From: Lachnospiraceae bacterium
GTDB lineage: Bacteria > Bacteroidota > Bacteroidia > Bacteroidales > Muribaculaceae
DNA length: 39,791 bases
Reading direction: 5' to 3'
Assembly: GCA_023663655.1 (NCBI GenBank)
Contig: JAMPGZ010000025.1
Coordinates: 1 to 39,791, forward strand
Numbering within the stretch: the first letter of the stretch is position 1; each line of letters begins with the position of its first letter. The notes under the pieces are model-generated. The model had not been told where the DNA came from. It searched no databases and saw only the letters and a list, made by a program, of their open reading frames with translations. Positions 7,000 to 14,856 of this stretch are shown here, one piece after another. Both the position numbers and the translations under genes were made by a program.

Positions 7000-9402
7000 T
7001 TAAAAATCGATAGTAAGTGATACATTGATTTGACGGCGAGTCAGATAATTCGGGACGGCATACTGCACGTCATTCACATCGGTTACCCAATAATAGCTGC
7101 TTACGTTGGAAATGTCAAACAGATTGAAGCAATCCACTCCCAACCACACCGATTTCAGGAATCGACCTATTCCGCCTCGTGTTTCACCCTCTTTGAGTGA
7201 AGGTAGAAGAGCATAGGACAATCCTATGTCGACGCGCTTATAAGCAGGCGTGCGGAAATATCCTTTATCTCTGGAACTATGTGGAGCCGTAATAGGCAAC
7301 CCATCAGAAAATACTCCGCGTAAATTCAATTTCAACCTTGGGAACTTAGGGAAATAATCAGTAAAATACATCGCAAAGCTATATCGGCGATCATTAGGGC
7401 GAGGGACTTTGATTCCATTGAGAGTTTCCTGCGTTTTCATAAGCGAGAAACTGATCCAGGAATCGCTGCCGGGCACAAATTGTCCAAACAGTTTGAAATC
7501 TACCCCGGCGGCAAATCCCGATGAGCTGTTGACTCCGTCATATACTATTTTCAGGTTATCCACCTCATAAGGAATAAGGTTGGAAAGAGCTTTATAATAG
7601 GCTTCGCCCGACAACTTGAACGGACGGTTGAGCATCCGGAATGTATAGTCGGCTCCAAGAATGAACTGCCAACTGCGTTGTGACTTTATCTTGTCGTTAA
7701 GTTCTATCACAGTGCCATCCTCCACCGGACGGCGAAATTCTTTATAAAATGGTGATTGATAGTAAAGCCCGGTAGCAAATCTGAACACCCATCGGTCAGC
7801 TTTAGCCGGAATATATGACACGCTAATGCGCGGGCTGAACAGGAATTCCTTATTAAAATCCCAATAGGAAAGTCTCACACCACCGTTCACGGCAAAATAA
7901 CCCTTAGAGGAATTCAACCGATAACTGTCCTGAAGAAACGTGCTAAAACGATTGGATGACAAGTCTTGCCGTGACGTGAGCAAATATATCATCTCAAGCG
8001 ACTCTCCGCCTGAGGGCAATGAGAAGCCGGCAGAATCGCGTAATTCCCATTCCCTTGACCGCTCATAAATATTTTCTCGTTTATATGTAAGTCCGTAAGA
8101 CAGGTTGTGAGAGTTCAAACCGGAATTTCCTCTTAACGCCAATGAGAATACCGAAGCCTTTATCCGGTTTCGCGCATGCTCGTGATAGCGCCCTACTCCA
8201 AGCTCGCCGCCTACGCCATCCTCTCCTGTCGTTCCGGCTTGGTCGAGCCAATATTCCCCTGATATATCATAGGTCACCAGCTCATTAGTGAGATATCCTG
8301 AGGCAAGGAGAGTGAAGTCATTGGCTTTGTTGGGGCGGAATTGTAATGCCATGGCGCCGAAATAGGTCTCAAACTTATCCTTTTCCTTTCCGTCAAAATA
8401 GACCGTGAATTGCTTGGCATCTTCTGATGTGCCGAAATTTGTAGTACGGTTGACAGGTGTGAATTTATAATTGTTGATGGCAATATTTCCTAAAAAGGAA
8501 GCCTTCCATTTGGAATTCAGCCGATAATTAAGATTGGTCTGATAGTCGAAAAAATTCGGGTCATACTCACCTTTTGTCTCAAGCGAGCTTAGTACAGAGT
8601 TATTTCTCTTATAACGCAGTCCATGTAATTGAGAGAAATGTTTAGAGCTTTGCCCCACGGACAAATTAGCACCCATAAGGCTCATTCCAACCGAACCCTC
8701 AAACGCTTCAGGCTGGCGATAAGTTATATCAAGAACCGACGACATCTTATCGCTGTATTCAGCGGGGAATCCGCCTGTGGAGAATTCAATCCTGTCCACC
8801 ATTGCCGGATTGATCACGCTCAATCCCTCCTGCTCACCCGATGTGACGAGCAGCGGACGATAAACTTCGATGCCGTTTATGTACACGCTGTTTTCATCAA
8901 ATGACCCTCCATGAACTGAATATTGCGACGACATTTCATTGGACGAACTTACTCCTGCCATAGTGGTTATTAGCGACTCGACACTTCCGCCTGATACATC
9001 GGGTGAAAACTTATAAGAGCTTGCGCCGATAGTCTGCATTCCGCCCAATTGCTTCTTGAAATCGCTCACTTCCACCTCGGCAAGTTCGGTGGTCTTGTTC
9101 TGCAACTGCTGATTGACAATCACCTCCCCCTTTGCATCTATCAAAAGGCGCTCAGCTTCTTTATACCCTATGCATGAGAAGATGATCTTAATAGTATCCT
9201 GTTCGGCACACATAAGAGAATATTCCCCTTTAAGCCCGGTGGTGGTTCCGGTCACAGTACCGGCTATGCGAACAGTCACAAATTCCAGCGGCTGATTGCT
9301 GCTATCATACACCTTACCATGTATTCTTACTTGAGAATATACCACAAGCGGACTTAAAAATGTCAAAAAAAGGAATATATGACGTAATAATGATGGTCTC
9401 AT
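7000..9402 (-). CDS. TonB-dependent outer-membrane receptor with carboxypeptidase-regulatory-like N-terminal domain
   Basis: An 800-residue outer-membrane transporter. A signal peptide (residues ~1-23) is followed by a CarboxypepD_reg-like domain (VRIHGKVYDSSNQPLEFVTVR, residues ~25-110). The plug domain comes next (SVESLITTMAGVSSSNEMSSQYSVHGG, VYINGIEVYRP). The rest is a ~22-strand barrel that ends in a terminal Phe (VSLTIDF), as expected for BAM-dependent insertion. There is no SusD partner, so it resembles the FecA/CirA-like receptors of Bacteroidota rather than a SusC. The substrate (metal chelate, vitamin or peptide) is unknown. It is the first gene of a unit with the PH-like membrane protein and is divergent from the 9495 gene. 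Confidence 0.9.
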   Translation of the reverse strand: MRPSLLRHIFLFLTFLSPLVVYSQVRIHGKVYDSSNQPLEFVTVRIAGTVTGTTTGLKGEYSLMCAEQDTIKIIFSCIGYKEAERLLIDAKGEVIVNQQLQNKTTELAEVEVSDFKKQLGGMQTIGASSYKFSPDVSGGSVESLITTMAGVSSSNEMSSQYSVHGGSFDENSVYINGIEVYRPLLVTSGEQEGLSVINPAMVDRIEFSTGGFPAEYSDKMSSVLDITYRQPEAFEGSVGMSLMGANLSVGQSSKHFSQLHGLRYKRNNSVLSSLETKGEYDPNFFDYQTNLNYRLNSKWKASFLGNIAINNYKFTPVNRTTNFGTSEDAKQFTVYFDGKEKDKFETYFGAMALQFRPNKANDFTLLASGYLTNELVTYDISGEYWLDQAGTTGEDGVGGELGVGRYHEHARNRIKASVFSLALRGNSGLNSHNLSYGLTYKRENIYERSREWELRDSAGFSLPSGGESLEMIYLLTSRQDLSSNRFSTFLQDSYRLNSSKGYFAVNGGVRLSYWDFNKEFLFSPRISVSYIPAKADRWVFRFATGLYYQSPFYKEFRRPVEDGTVIELNDKIKSQRSWQFILGADYTFRMLNRPFKLSGEAYYKALSNLIPYEVDNLKIVYDGVNSSSGFAAGVDFKLFGQFVPGSDSWISFSLMKTQETLNGIKVPRPNDRRYSFAMYFTDYFPKFPRLKLNLRGVFSDGLPITAPHSSRDKGYFRTPAYKRVDIGLSYALLPSLKEGETRGGIGRFLKSVWLGVDCFNLFDISNVSSYYWVTDVNDVQYAVPNYLTRRQINVSLTIDF

Positions 9403-9436
9403 CGGTTATCGGATTATAAAGTTTAACGAAGAATTC

Positions 9437-9467
9437 ATTGCATTATTGCGATGATTGCGTAACTTTG
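9437..9467 (+). promoter_or_regulatory. Bacteroidota-type promoter for the 9495-10993 unit
   Basis: The -7 element TAACTTTG (9460-9467) fits TAnnTTTG exactly. ATTG (9437-9440) stands 19 bases upstream as a near match to the -33 TTTG. Transcription would begin near 9474, which rules out the upstream in-frame ATG at 9438 as the start of the following gene. Confidence 0.65.
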
Positions 9468-9494
9468 TGGCTTGACAAACCAGTATATATTCTC

Positions 9495-10268
9495 ATGAAT
9501 CTGAATATCGAGGAAATGATTACGCTCAATTATGAGCTTGAAGGATTGCTTTACCTCGCGCTCCATCGCGGAGACGACACCCCACAGCAAGTGTGGGACA
9601 TGATATCGGCAAAGATTGAAGCATTGCGAGATGGTCTTACCATAGAAAATGCTTCCGCTTGCGACAACATTCCGGAAGTCTCCCAGGAAGAGATTCCGGC
9701 AAGTGAAGCATCTGTCGTGGTTGCCATCAACGAGGAGGAAAATTCCTCTGTCGAAGAGGAGCAGCAGACTACTGTTGAAGAGGCTGTCAAGCAAGAAGAT
9801 GTGGCTGAAAATGGAAATGACGATTTGCAACCGCTACCTGAGCCTGAAGAGACGCAGCTTCCCCCTACTCCCGATGAAATCTTGACAGTAATAAAAGAAG
9901 AGGAACTCGAAGCAGCGGAGTCAGAACCGCTTGAAGAACCGAAGTTTTCAGAGCCTGAAAATGGATATACTCCTTATACCGGTCCAAAAATTTCCACCAC
10001 CGAAAGCATACGCCTTGACGAAAAACTTGCCCGTGAAAATTCGCGAAACCTCCGCAAGGCATTTTCTCTAAATGATAAATTCCGCTTTCGCCGTGAATTG
10101 TTTGCCAACAGCGAATCGGAAATGACCGCGACTATAGACGCAATCGAGGCAATGACATCTATAGATGAAGCGCTTGATTATTTCTACAACGATTTGAATT
10201 GGAATAAATCAAGTCAGGAGGTCAAGGACTTTATCGAAATAATAACTCACCATTTCTCAAGCAAATGA
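9495..10268 (+). CDS. Conserved-type hypothetical protein with acidic disordered linker
   Basis: A 257-residue cytoplasmic protein I cannot name. The first ~45 residues form a helical domain (EEMITLNYELEGLLYLALHR). About 120 residues rich in Glu, Pro and Asp follow, with almost no hydrophobic pattern and so probably disordered. The C-terminal ~75 residues look folded (NLRKAFSLNDKFRFRREL, then SIDEALDYFYNDLNW, then VKDFIEIITHHF). The ATG at 9495 is used because the promoter motif lies between it and the in-frame ATG at 9438. The stop overlaps the rsmI start in an ATGA, so the two are translationally coupled. That suggests, but does not show, a link to ribosome or RNA metabolism. No catalytic motif is visible. 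Confidence 0.75.
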   Translation: MNLNIEEMITLNYELEGLLYLALHRGDDTPQQVWDMISAKIEALRDGLTIENASACDNIPEVSQEEIPASEASVVVAINEEENSSVEEEQQTTVEEAVKQEDVAENGNDDLQPLPEPEETQLPPTPDEILTVIKEEELEAAESEPLEEPKFSEPENGYTPYTGPKISTTESIRLDEKLARENSRNLRKAFSLNDKFRFRRELFANSESEMTATIDAIEAMTSIDEALDYFYNDLNWNKSSQEVKDFIEIITHHFSSK

Positions 10269-10993
10269 GCGGAAAGCTGTTTATAGTCCCAACGCCGGTC
10301 GGCAATCTCGGCGATATGTCGCCGAGAGCAATCGAAACATTGCGCTCAAGCGACCTTATCCTTTGTGAAGATACCCGCACAAGTTCCGTACTGTTGCGGC
10401 ATTTTGAAATATCAGTGCCAACTGCGAGCCACCACAAGTTCAACGAACACTCGGCAACCGCTCCCGTAATCGACAAGCTCAAAAGCGGGATGACTATATC
10501 GCTTGTGAGTGATGCCGGAACCCCGGGCATATCCGATCCGGGATTTTATCTCGTGCGCGAATGCCGTGCAAACGATATTCCTGTGGAAACTTTGCCCGGT
10601 CCCACTGCTCTTATCCCGGCGTTGGTCAATTCGGGATTGCCTTGTGACCGATTTGTATTCGAGGGCTTTCTGCCGCAGAAAAAAGGAAGGATGACACGAC
10701 TGGCACAACTGGCTGAAGATGAACGCACATTCATAATATATGAATCTCCATTGCGACTTGTCAAGACCTTAACACAACTGGCTGAAGCCTGTGGTGAAAA
10801 TCGTGAGGCATCAGTTTCCAGAGAAATTTCAAAATTGCACAATGACACTGTCACAGGACCTCTCGGAGAATTAATAAATCATTTCACCGTAAACAATCCA
10901 AGGGGTGAAATTGTTATAGTCATAAGCGGACGGCGTGACAATGACGGACCACGCCGACATCAAAATAAATATAAACAGACCGACGAGGAATAA
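10265..10993 (+). CDS. rsmI: 16S rRNA (cytidine(1402)-2'-O)-methyltransferase
   Basis: A 242-residue SAM-dependent methyltransferase of the tetrapyrrole-methylase fold that 2'-O-methylates C1402 in the decoding centre of 16S rRNA. The N-terminal LFIVPTPVGNLGDMSPRAIE and CEDTRTS are diagnostic. The glycine-rich VSDAGTPGISDPG and LPGPTALIPALVNSGLP segments also match, as does FEGFLPQKKGR. The length is slightly below that of Escherichia coli RsmI (~286), because the C-terminal extension is shorter. It starts inside the last codons of the acidic-linker protein (ATGA) and is followed after 34 bases by the coiled-coil lipoprotein gene. No terminator is visible between them. Confidence 0.95.
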   Translation: MSGKLFIVPTPVGNLGDMSPRAIETLRSSDLILCEDTRTSSVLLRHFEISVPTASHHKFNEHSATAPVIDKLKSGMTISLVSDAGTPGISDPGFYLVRECRANDIPVETLPGPTALIPALVNSGLPCDRFVFEGFLPQKKGRMTRLAQLAEDERTFIIYESPLRLVKTLTQLAEACGENREASVSREISKLHNDTVTGPLGELINHFTVNNPRGEIVIVISGRRDNDGPRRHQNKYKQTDEE

Positions 10994-11027
10994 ACTAATA
11001 AATTAACATATTCTAATTTCAAAGAAC

Positions 11028-11888
11028 ATGAAAAAAATCGTTTCAATTATTGCCATAGGGATGGTATTCCTTACAGCATGTAACGGCGGAAAAGTAAAGC
11101 AATTGGAGGATGCAAAGCTGATGACCGATGATTCATTACGTGTAGCTCTCGCCAATCAGGATAGTCTGCTTGTGCTTCTTAACGATATTACTGACGGAAT
11201 GAACCAGATCAAGGACCTTGAAAAAATCCTTACCAACACTTCCGATTTAACTTCCGAATCTCAATCCCGAAAAGATCAGATAAAGAATGATATGCTTGCC
11301 ATCCAACAAGCCCTGCAGGAACGTCGCCAACGCCTTGCCGAACTTGAAAGCAAGTTAAAAAACTCACAAGGATACAGTGCCACACTCCAACGCACCATTG
11401 ACAACCTGAAAGCTGAGATCGCCAATCAGGAGACCACTATCTCCACTTTGCGCAATGATCTCGCTGTGGCAAAAATCCAGATTGCCGACCTCGGCACTAA
11501 AGTCGATTCATTGAGCACCACTGTGGCTTCTGTCACTGAAGAAAAGACAAAAGCCGAAGAAGCTACAACAACTGCTGTCAACGAGCTAAACACCTGCTAT
11601 TATGCAATCGGTACAAAGAAAGAGCTTAAGGAAGCAAAGATCATCGAAACAGGATTCTTGCGCAAAACCAAGCTGCTTCAAGCTGATTTCCAGCAGAGCT
11701 ACTTCACCAAGGCTGACAAGCGTACTCTCACATCAATCCCCACCCACTCCAAGAAGGCTAAAATCATAACCAATATGCCGGAAGGAAGCTATGATATTCA
11801 AGATATCGATGGATTGAAAGTGATAAATGTCATCAATCCAGAGAAATTCTGGAGCATGTCAAACTATCTTGTAATCCAAGTAAACTGA
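11028..11888 (+). CDS. Coiled-coil lipoprotein, Cbp1-like adhesin family possible
   Basis: A 286-residue protein with an N-terminal lipoprotein signal (FLTAC, Cys at residue 18). A helical heptad-like region follows from ~25 to ~190 (long runs of Leu, Lys, Glu, Gln such as ALQERRQRLAELESKL and LKAEIANQETTISTLRNDL). The C-terminal domain has NTCYYAIGTKKELKEAKII, then TKLLQADFQQSYFTKADKR. That C-terminal pattern recurs in Bacteroidales proteins which databases, as I recall, label Cbp1-family collagen-binding adhesins; the label is from memory and should be treated as tentative. It is probably periplasmic or outer-membrane anchored. It follows rsmI by 34 bases and ends at a clear terminator. Confidence 0.75.
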   Translation: MKKIVSIIAIGMVFLTACNGGKVKQLEDAKLMTDDSLRVALANQDSLLVLLNDITDGMNQIKDLEKILTNTSDLTSESQSRKDQIKNDMLAIQQALQERRQRLAELESKLKNSQGYSATLQRTIDNLKAEIANQETTISTLRNDLAVAKIQIADLGTKVDSLSTTVASVTEEKTKAEEATTTAVNELNTCYYAIGTKKELKEAKIIETGFLRKTKLLQADFQQSYFTKADKRTLTSIPTHSKKAKIITNMPEGSYDIQDIDGLKVINVINPEKFWSMSNYLVIQVN

Positions 11889-11916
11889 TTAAAACAATAA
11901 CACATTCACTATATTG

Positions 11917-11947
11917 GGCATCGGCTATCGACAGTCGATGCCTTTTT
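11917..11947 (+). terminator. Rho-independent terminator after the coiled-coil lipoprotein gene
   Basis: A perfect 7-bp stem, GGCATCG (11917-11923) with CGATGCC (11936-11942), is followed by TTTTT, 28 bases past the stop. Confidence 0.85.
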
Positions 11948-12223
11948 ACTACCCTCCAGCTTGTAAACAAAAATAAACGCCATAGCGTCCCGCCTTGGCA
12001 ATTATTCCTTTAGCGTTTGTACGTTCAATCGAAAGGTCAAGTTTTTTTACCCCTCGAATTCAAGAGGTTTGAAATTGGGATTATTCCATCTCGTACACAT
12101 AGCTGCAGGTGCATCATTTTATGGGTTGAAAATACTTGGGAGCCAATTATTCAATACAGATTAAGCCGTATTTAGAACCGATATATCAGAAAATACATTA
12201 TCTTTACGACTATAAAAACTAAA
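11948..12223 (+). other. Spacer upstream of the Abi-like gene, mostly featureless
   Basis: The stretch is AT-rich with no open frame of note. Its only candidate signal is TATCTTTA (12199-12206), one mismatch from the TAnnTTTG -7 element. That could start a transcript with a leader of about 115 bases ahead of the Abi-like gene. Confidence 0.4.
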
Positions 12224-12255
12224 CCCGATAGCTTGACGTATCAGGGGCTACCGGG
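12224..12255 (+). promoter_or_regulatory. Hairpin in the leader of the Abi-like gene
   Basis: CCCG-a-TAGC (12224-12232) pairs with GCTA-c-CGGG (12247-12255). This gives eight pairs around one internal mismatch and a 14-base loop. There is no T-run after it, so it does not look like a terminator. It lies about 70 bases before the start codon, between a weak -7-like motif and the gene. Confidence 0.4.
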
Positions 12256-12326
12256 AATCAACACTGTAAAGTTAGTGAGATTTTTATTTATAAACAAATT
12301 CGGCACGTAAAAATCGCAAGAATTGA

Positions 12327-13019
12327 ATGAAATATTCTGAATTTCAACATATATTGTCGGGAGAACGGCTCCAACGCTACCTCTTGGCGTGTGACAACGA
12401 TACACGGAAGACGATGACACTTTACAGATTGAACCTCAATCTATCGCAAGAGGTGTTCACCCTTCTGAGTTGCTTTGAGGTGGCTGTCAGAAATGCGATT
12501 GACCGTATTCTGACTGAAAGACTTGGAGAGAATTGGCTGCGCGATGCCGTGCTTGATGGAGGAATATTTGATGTGCCCGGTTGTCGTGACAGTGCAAAAA
12601 TCATAAAGAAAGCATATAACCGACTGATGCGTGACGGTTCCTATTCACATCCAAAACTTCTTGCGGAAATGGAATTCGGAGTGTGGAAATATATGTTTGC
12701 CAATCCTCAATACAGGGCTGTCGGGCGTACCTTACTTGCAATATTTCCCAACAAGCCCCGTTCATCGGCAGAAGTTCAATATAACAACACATTTATATTC
12801 AACGAACTGGATGGCATAAACATTTTACGCAACCGAATTGCCCACCATGAACCGATATGTTTTGCACGCCGCCAACCAGAAATAGGAACATCTTATATCC
12901 TGAATGCTTATCAGACACTTCACAAATTGTTTATGTGGATGGAGATTGACAGTCATTCTCTTTTATATGGTCTTGATCACGTTCAGCAAGTATGTTCAAA
13001 AATCAATCGACTAAAATAA
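12327..13019 (+). CDS. Abi-like HEPN protein (Abi_2/AbiD-F family), candidate phage-defence RNase
   Basis: A 230-residue all-helical protein resembling the Abi_2 (AbiD/AbiF) family. Diagnostic blocks are SCFEVAVRNAIDRIL (~49-61), the middle block MEFGVWKYMFANPQYR (~115-130), and LRNRIAHHEPI (~167-177). The last holds R-x4-H (Arg168 to His173), the HEPN RNase active-site pattern. Family members are linked to abortive phage infection, and HEPN toxins usually cut RNA. No antitoxin gene stands upstream, although a hairpin lies in the leader. The stop is 12 bases before the next start, so the lipoprotein that follows may be co-transcribed. Family membership is well supported by motifs; a defence role here is inference. 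Confidence 0.8.
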   Translation: MKYSEFQHILSGERLQRYLLACDNDTRKTMTLYRLNLNLSQEVFTLLSCFEVAVRNAIDRILTERLGENWLRDAVLDGGIFDVPGCRDSAKIIKKAYNRLMRDGSYSHPKLLAEMEFGVWKYMFANPQYRAVGRTLLAIFPNKPRSSAEVQYNNTFIFNELDGINILRNRIAHHEPICFARRQPEIGTSYILNAYQTLHKLFMWMEIDSHSLLYGLDHVQQVCSKINRLK

Positions 13020-13031
13020 TATTATAAGGCT

Positions 13032-13796
13032 ATGAACAAGATATTCAATGTAATAATGCTTCTGACATGCTTATTTATAACAGCATGTAGTGGTGATAAT
13101 GAACCGGATGCAGTCACTCCTATCCACTTTGAACAAAGAGACTACACCATAATGTTTGGGAAAGAGGCTGTTATTCCATTTACCGGAGGTAGTGGGGTTT
13201 ATGAACTCACTGCGAGCAATACTGAAGTGCTTGGTAAATTCGGAATTGAAATGGAGGCTCCTAATCACAGCCTTTATATACAGCCTGCAAAGACCGGAGA
13301 GTCATATTTGACCATTAAGGACGTAAAGGCAGAAGCCACTGTCACCCTCCATTTTATCGTTGAAGATTTCTATTTGTCTTTCCGAATTAATGAAGTTGAA
13401 GGAACCAACACCAATGAGTTCTTTGAAGTAGGAAGGGAGATAAGATTTATACGCAATGAGGACAATACCAAGCCTGTAAAGGTGATTTGGTATAATAACA
13501 TGACTTTTCAACCTATGATTGTCGGAGAAGGTCTTTTCAATATCACCCGCAGTGATACAAATATATTCTCAATGGAATTTTCGTTGCACCATAAAAGTGA
13601 TGAAGAATTTGCACTATATGAATACACAATGGGAGGCGATGGAGTGTACATGACAATGTTTGACTCAATTTTCAATTTCGGTTGGGAAAAGAATGTCGCA
13701 TCACTCACTTCTAAATCTCAACCTGTAAAAAGAATTGAGATGATATTAACGGACAAGAACAATGGCTGTAAAATAGCCTGTAGTTTAGTTAAATAG
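13032..13796 (+). CDS. Lipoprotein of unknown function
   Basis: A 254-residue protein with a lipoprotein signal (LFITAC, Cys19) followed by Ser-Gly-Asp-Asn-Glu, a mildly acidic tail that could favour surface export. The mature N-terminal part (residues ~30-115) reads like an Ig/BIG-type beta domain: strands such as YTIMFGKEAVIPFTGGSG and YLTIKDVKAEATVTLHFIV. The remainder is beta-rich without a motif I recognise. It starts 12 bases after the Abi-like gene, which suggests a shared transcript, and it ends at a terminator. A functional link with the Abi-like protein is possible but unsupported, since one is cytoplasmic and the other lipid-anchored. Confidence 0.7.
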   Translation: MNKIFNVIMLLTCLFITACSGDNEPDAVTPIHFEQRDYTIMFGKEAVIPFTGGSGVYELTASNTEVLGKFGIEMEAPNHSLYIQPAKTGESYLTIKDVKAEATVTLHFIVEDFYLSFRINEVEGTNTNEFFEVGREIRFIRNEDNTKPVKVIWYNNMTFQPMIVGEGLFNITRSDTNIFSMEFSLHHKSDEEFALYEYTMGGDGVYMTMFDSIFNFGWEKNVASLTSKSQPVKRIEMILTDKNNGCKIACSLVK

Positions 13797-13819
13797 TGAG
13801 CAGACAAAGACAACAAAAA

Positions 13820-13848
13820 CTCCTCGGCATCATGTCGGGGAGCTTTTG
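13820..13848 (+). terminator. Terminator after the Abi-lipoprotein pair
   Basis: CTCCTCG (13820-13826) pairs with CGGGGAG (13836-13842), allowing one G-T pair, and is followed by CTTTTG. Confidence 0.6.
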
Positions 13849-13950
13849 TATTCGGTTGTCTCAGCAAGATGCGTTTTTGCCGGATATACTCCATTCGAGA
13901 ACACCCGTGCAAGGAGAAAAATCAACTCGATTTTGGTGCGTGGCAGGGGT

Positions 13951-14625
13951 TCAGTCTATTTTTCTGCCTGTCTTATCGATATAATACCAATCATTGCTCT
14001 CCCAACGCCAATGTTCGGCGCCATCCTGCATTTTGGTACCTGTATCTGCTACTTTCGCTTTGCCATTCTCAAACGGAAACGCACACTTGAAACGTGGAGC
14101 AATGACAGTATTTCCCTTTTCATCGGCATATCCAATTAGCCCTTGTTCATCTACGATGCGGTACATACCATCCATCACATAGTCATCACCATTGTCAAAA
14201 TGGTAAGCCGGATACTGTTTGCTATGTCTTTCATCATATTCCGCCTTATTGAATTTCAGGGGAAGTGCGATCCATCTATCCACCGGCTTAAGGTCAAATG
14301 TGGCAGGTTTAAATTGAGGGAATCCGGAAACCAACCTTATCGCTTCCGCATCAAGAGACGGATCTTTGCCTCTTAAAATTTTTACAGAATCCACTTCACC
14401 CGTTTTTCTGACAAGGAATTTCAGCACAACGCGACCCTGTATATTTTTGTCATAAGCATCCTGTGGATATTTCATGTTATCGGAAATATATGAAAGCATC
14501 GCCATCTCTCCACCGGGAAAATATGGCGAGGTCTCATGCTCCACAAACAACCTATATGAATTGGAGCAACCGCTCAGTAATAATATGGCAAATACCACTG
14601 TCATAGGAACTCTTGATATTTTCAT
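13951..14625 (-). CDS. Lipoprotein joining a TonB C-terminal domain to WG-repeat-like segments
   Basis: A 224-residue protein with a lipobox (LLLSGC, Cys20). Residues ~33-130 are a TonB C-terminal-type domain: FPGGEMAMLSYISDNMKYP, then GRVVLKFLVRKTGEVDSVKI, then RWIALPLKFN. A WG-repeat-like tail follows (LIGYADEKGNTVIAPRFKCAFPFENGKAKVA, and a weaker DWYYIDKTGRKI copy). It has no inner-membrane TonB anchor helix and no proline-rich spanner, so it cannot be a normal energy transducer. More likely it is an outer-membrane-anchored periplasmic protein that uses the TonB fold for protein contacts. WG repeats are common in Bacteroidota, with poorly known roles. It is divergent from ychF. Confidence 0.78.
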   Translation of the reverse strand: MKISRVPMTVVFAILLLSGCSNSYRLFVEHETSPYFPGGEMAMLSYISDNMKYPQDAYDKNIQGRVVLKFLVRKTGEVDSVKILRGKDPSLDAEAIRLVSGFPQFKPATFDLKPVDRWIALPLKFNKAEYDERHSKQYPAYHFDNGDDYVMDGMYRIVDEQGLIGYADEKGNTVIAPRFKCAFPFENGKAKVADTGTKMQDGAEHWRWESNDWYYIDKTGRKID

Positions 14626-14773
14626 CGTGTGTATTTTATCTGATTTCAGATATAAAGTTACACAAAAATCTGAGATATCAGCATATTAGCCACTTTTAAG
14701 TAAATGCAACCTGAATTTATTTCTTATTTGCGCTCGGTTTATTCGCATTCTTGGCTATACCTTAGATAATTCC

Positions 14774-14812
14774 GCAAGGGCAAAGTTCAAATAAATTTGA
14801 CTTTGCCCTTGC
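14774..14812. promoter_or_regulatory. Perfect 13-bp inverted repeat overlapping the ychF promoter
   Basis: GCAAGGGCAAAGT (14774-14786) is exactly complementary to ACTTTGCCCTTGC (14800-14812) across a 13-base spacer. The right arm lies between the -33 and -7 elements, and the spacer contains the -33 TTTG. No gene ends here (the neighbours diverge), so it is unlikely to be a terminator; an operator is more likely. Confidence 0.55.
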
Positions 14813-14827
14813 TTATTCGTATCTTTG
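14796..14827 (+). promoter_or_regulatory. Bacteroidota-type promoter of ychF
   Basis: TTTG (14796-14799), a 20-base spacer, then TATCTTTG (14820-14827) give an exact -33/-7 pair about 30 bases before the start codon. Confidence 0.8.
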
Positions 14828-14856
14828 CAGTTCAAATTTAAATACTGATCAGAATC

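Noticed and set aside
9438-9494. Upstream in-frame ATG for the acidic-linker protein
   Set aside because: The -7 element TAACTTTG lies between this ATG and the ATG at 9495, so the upstream codon would not be in the transcript.
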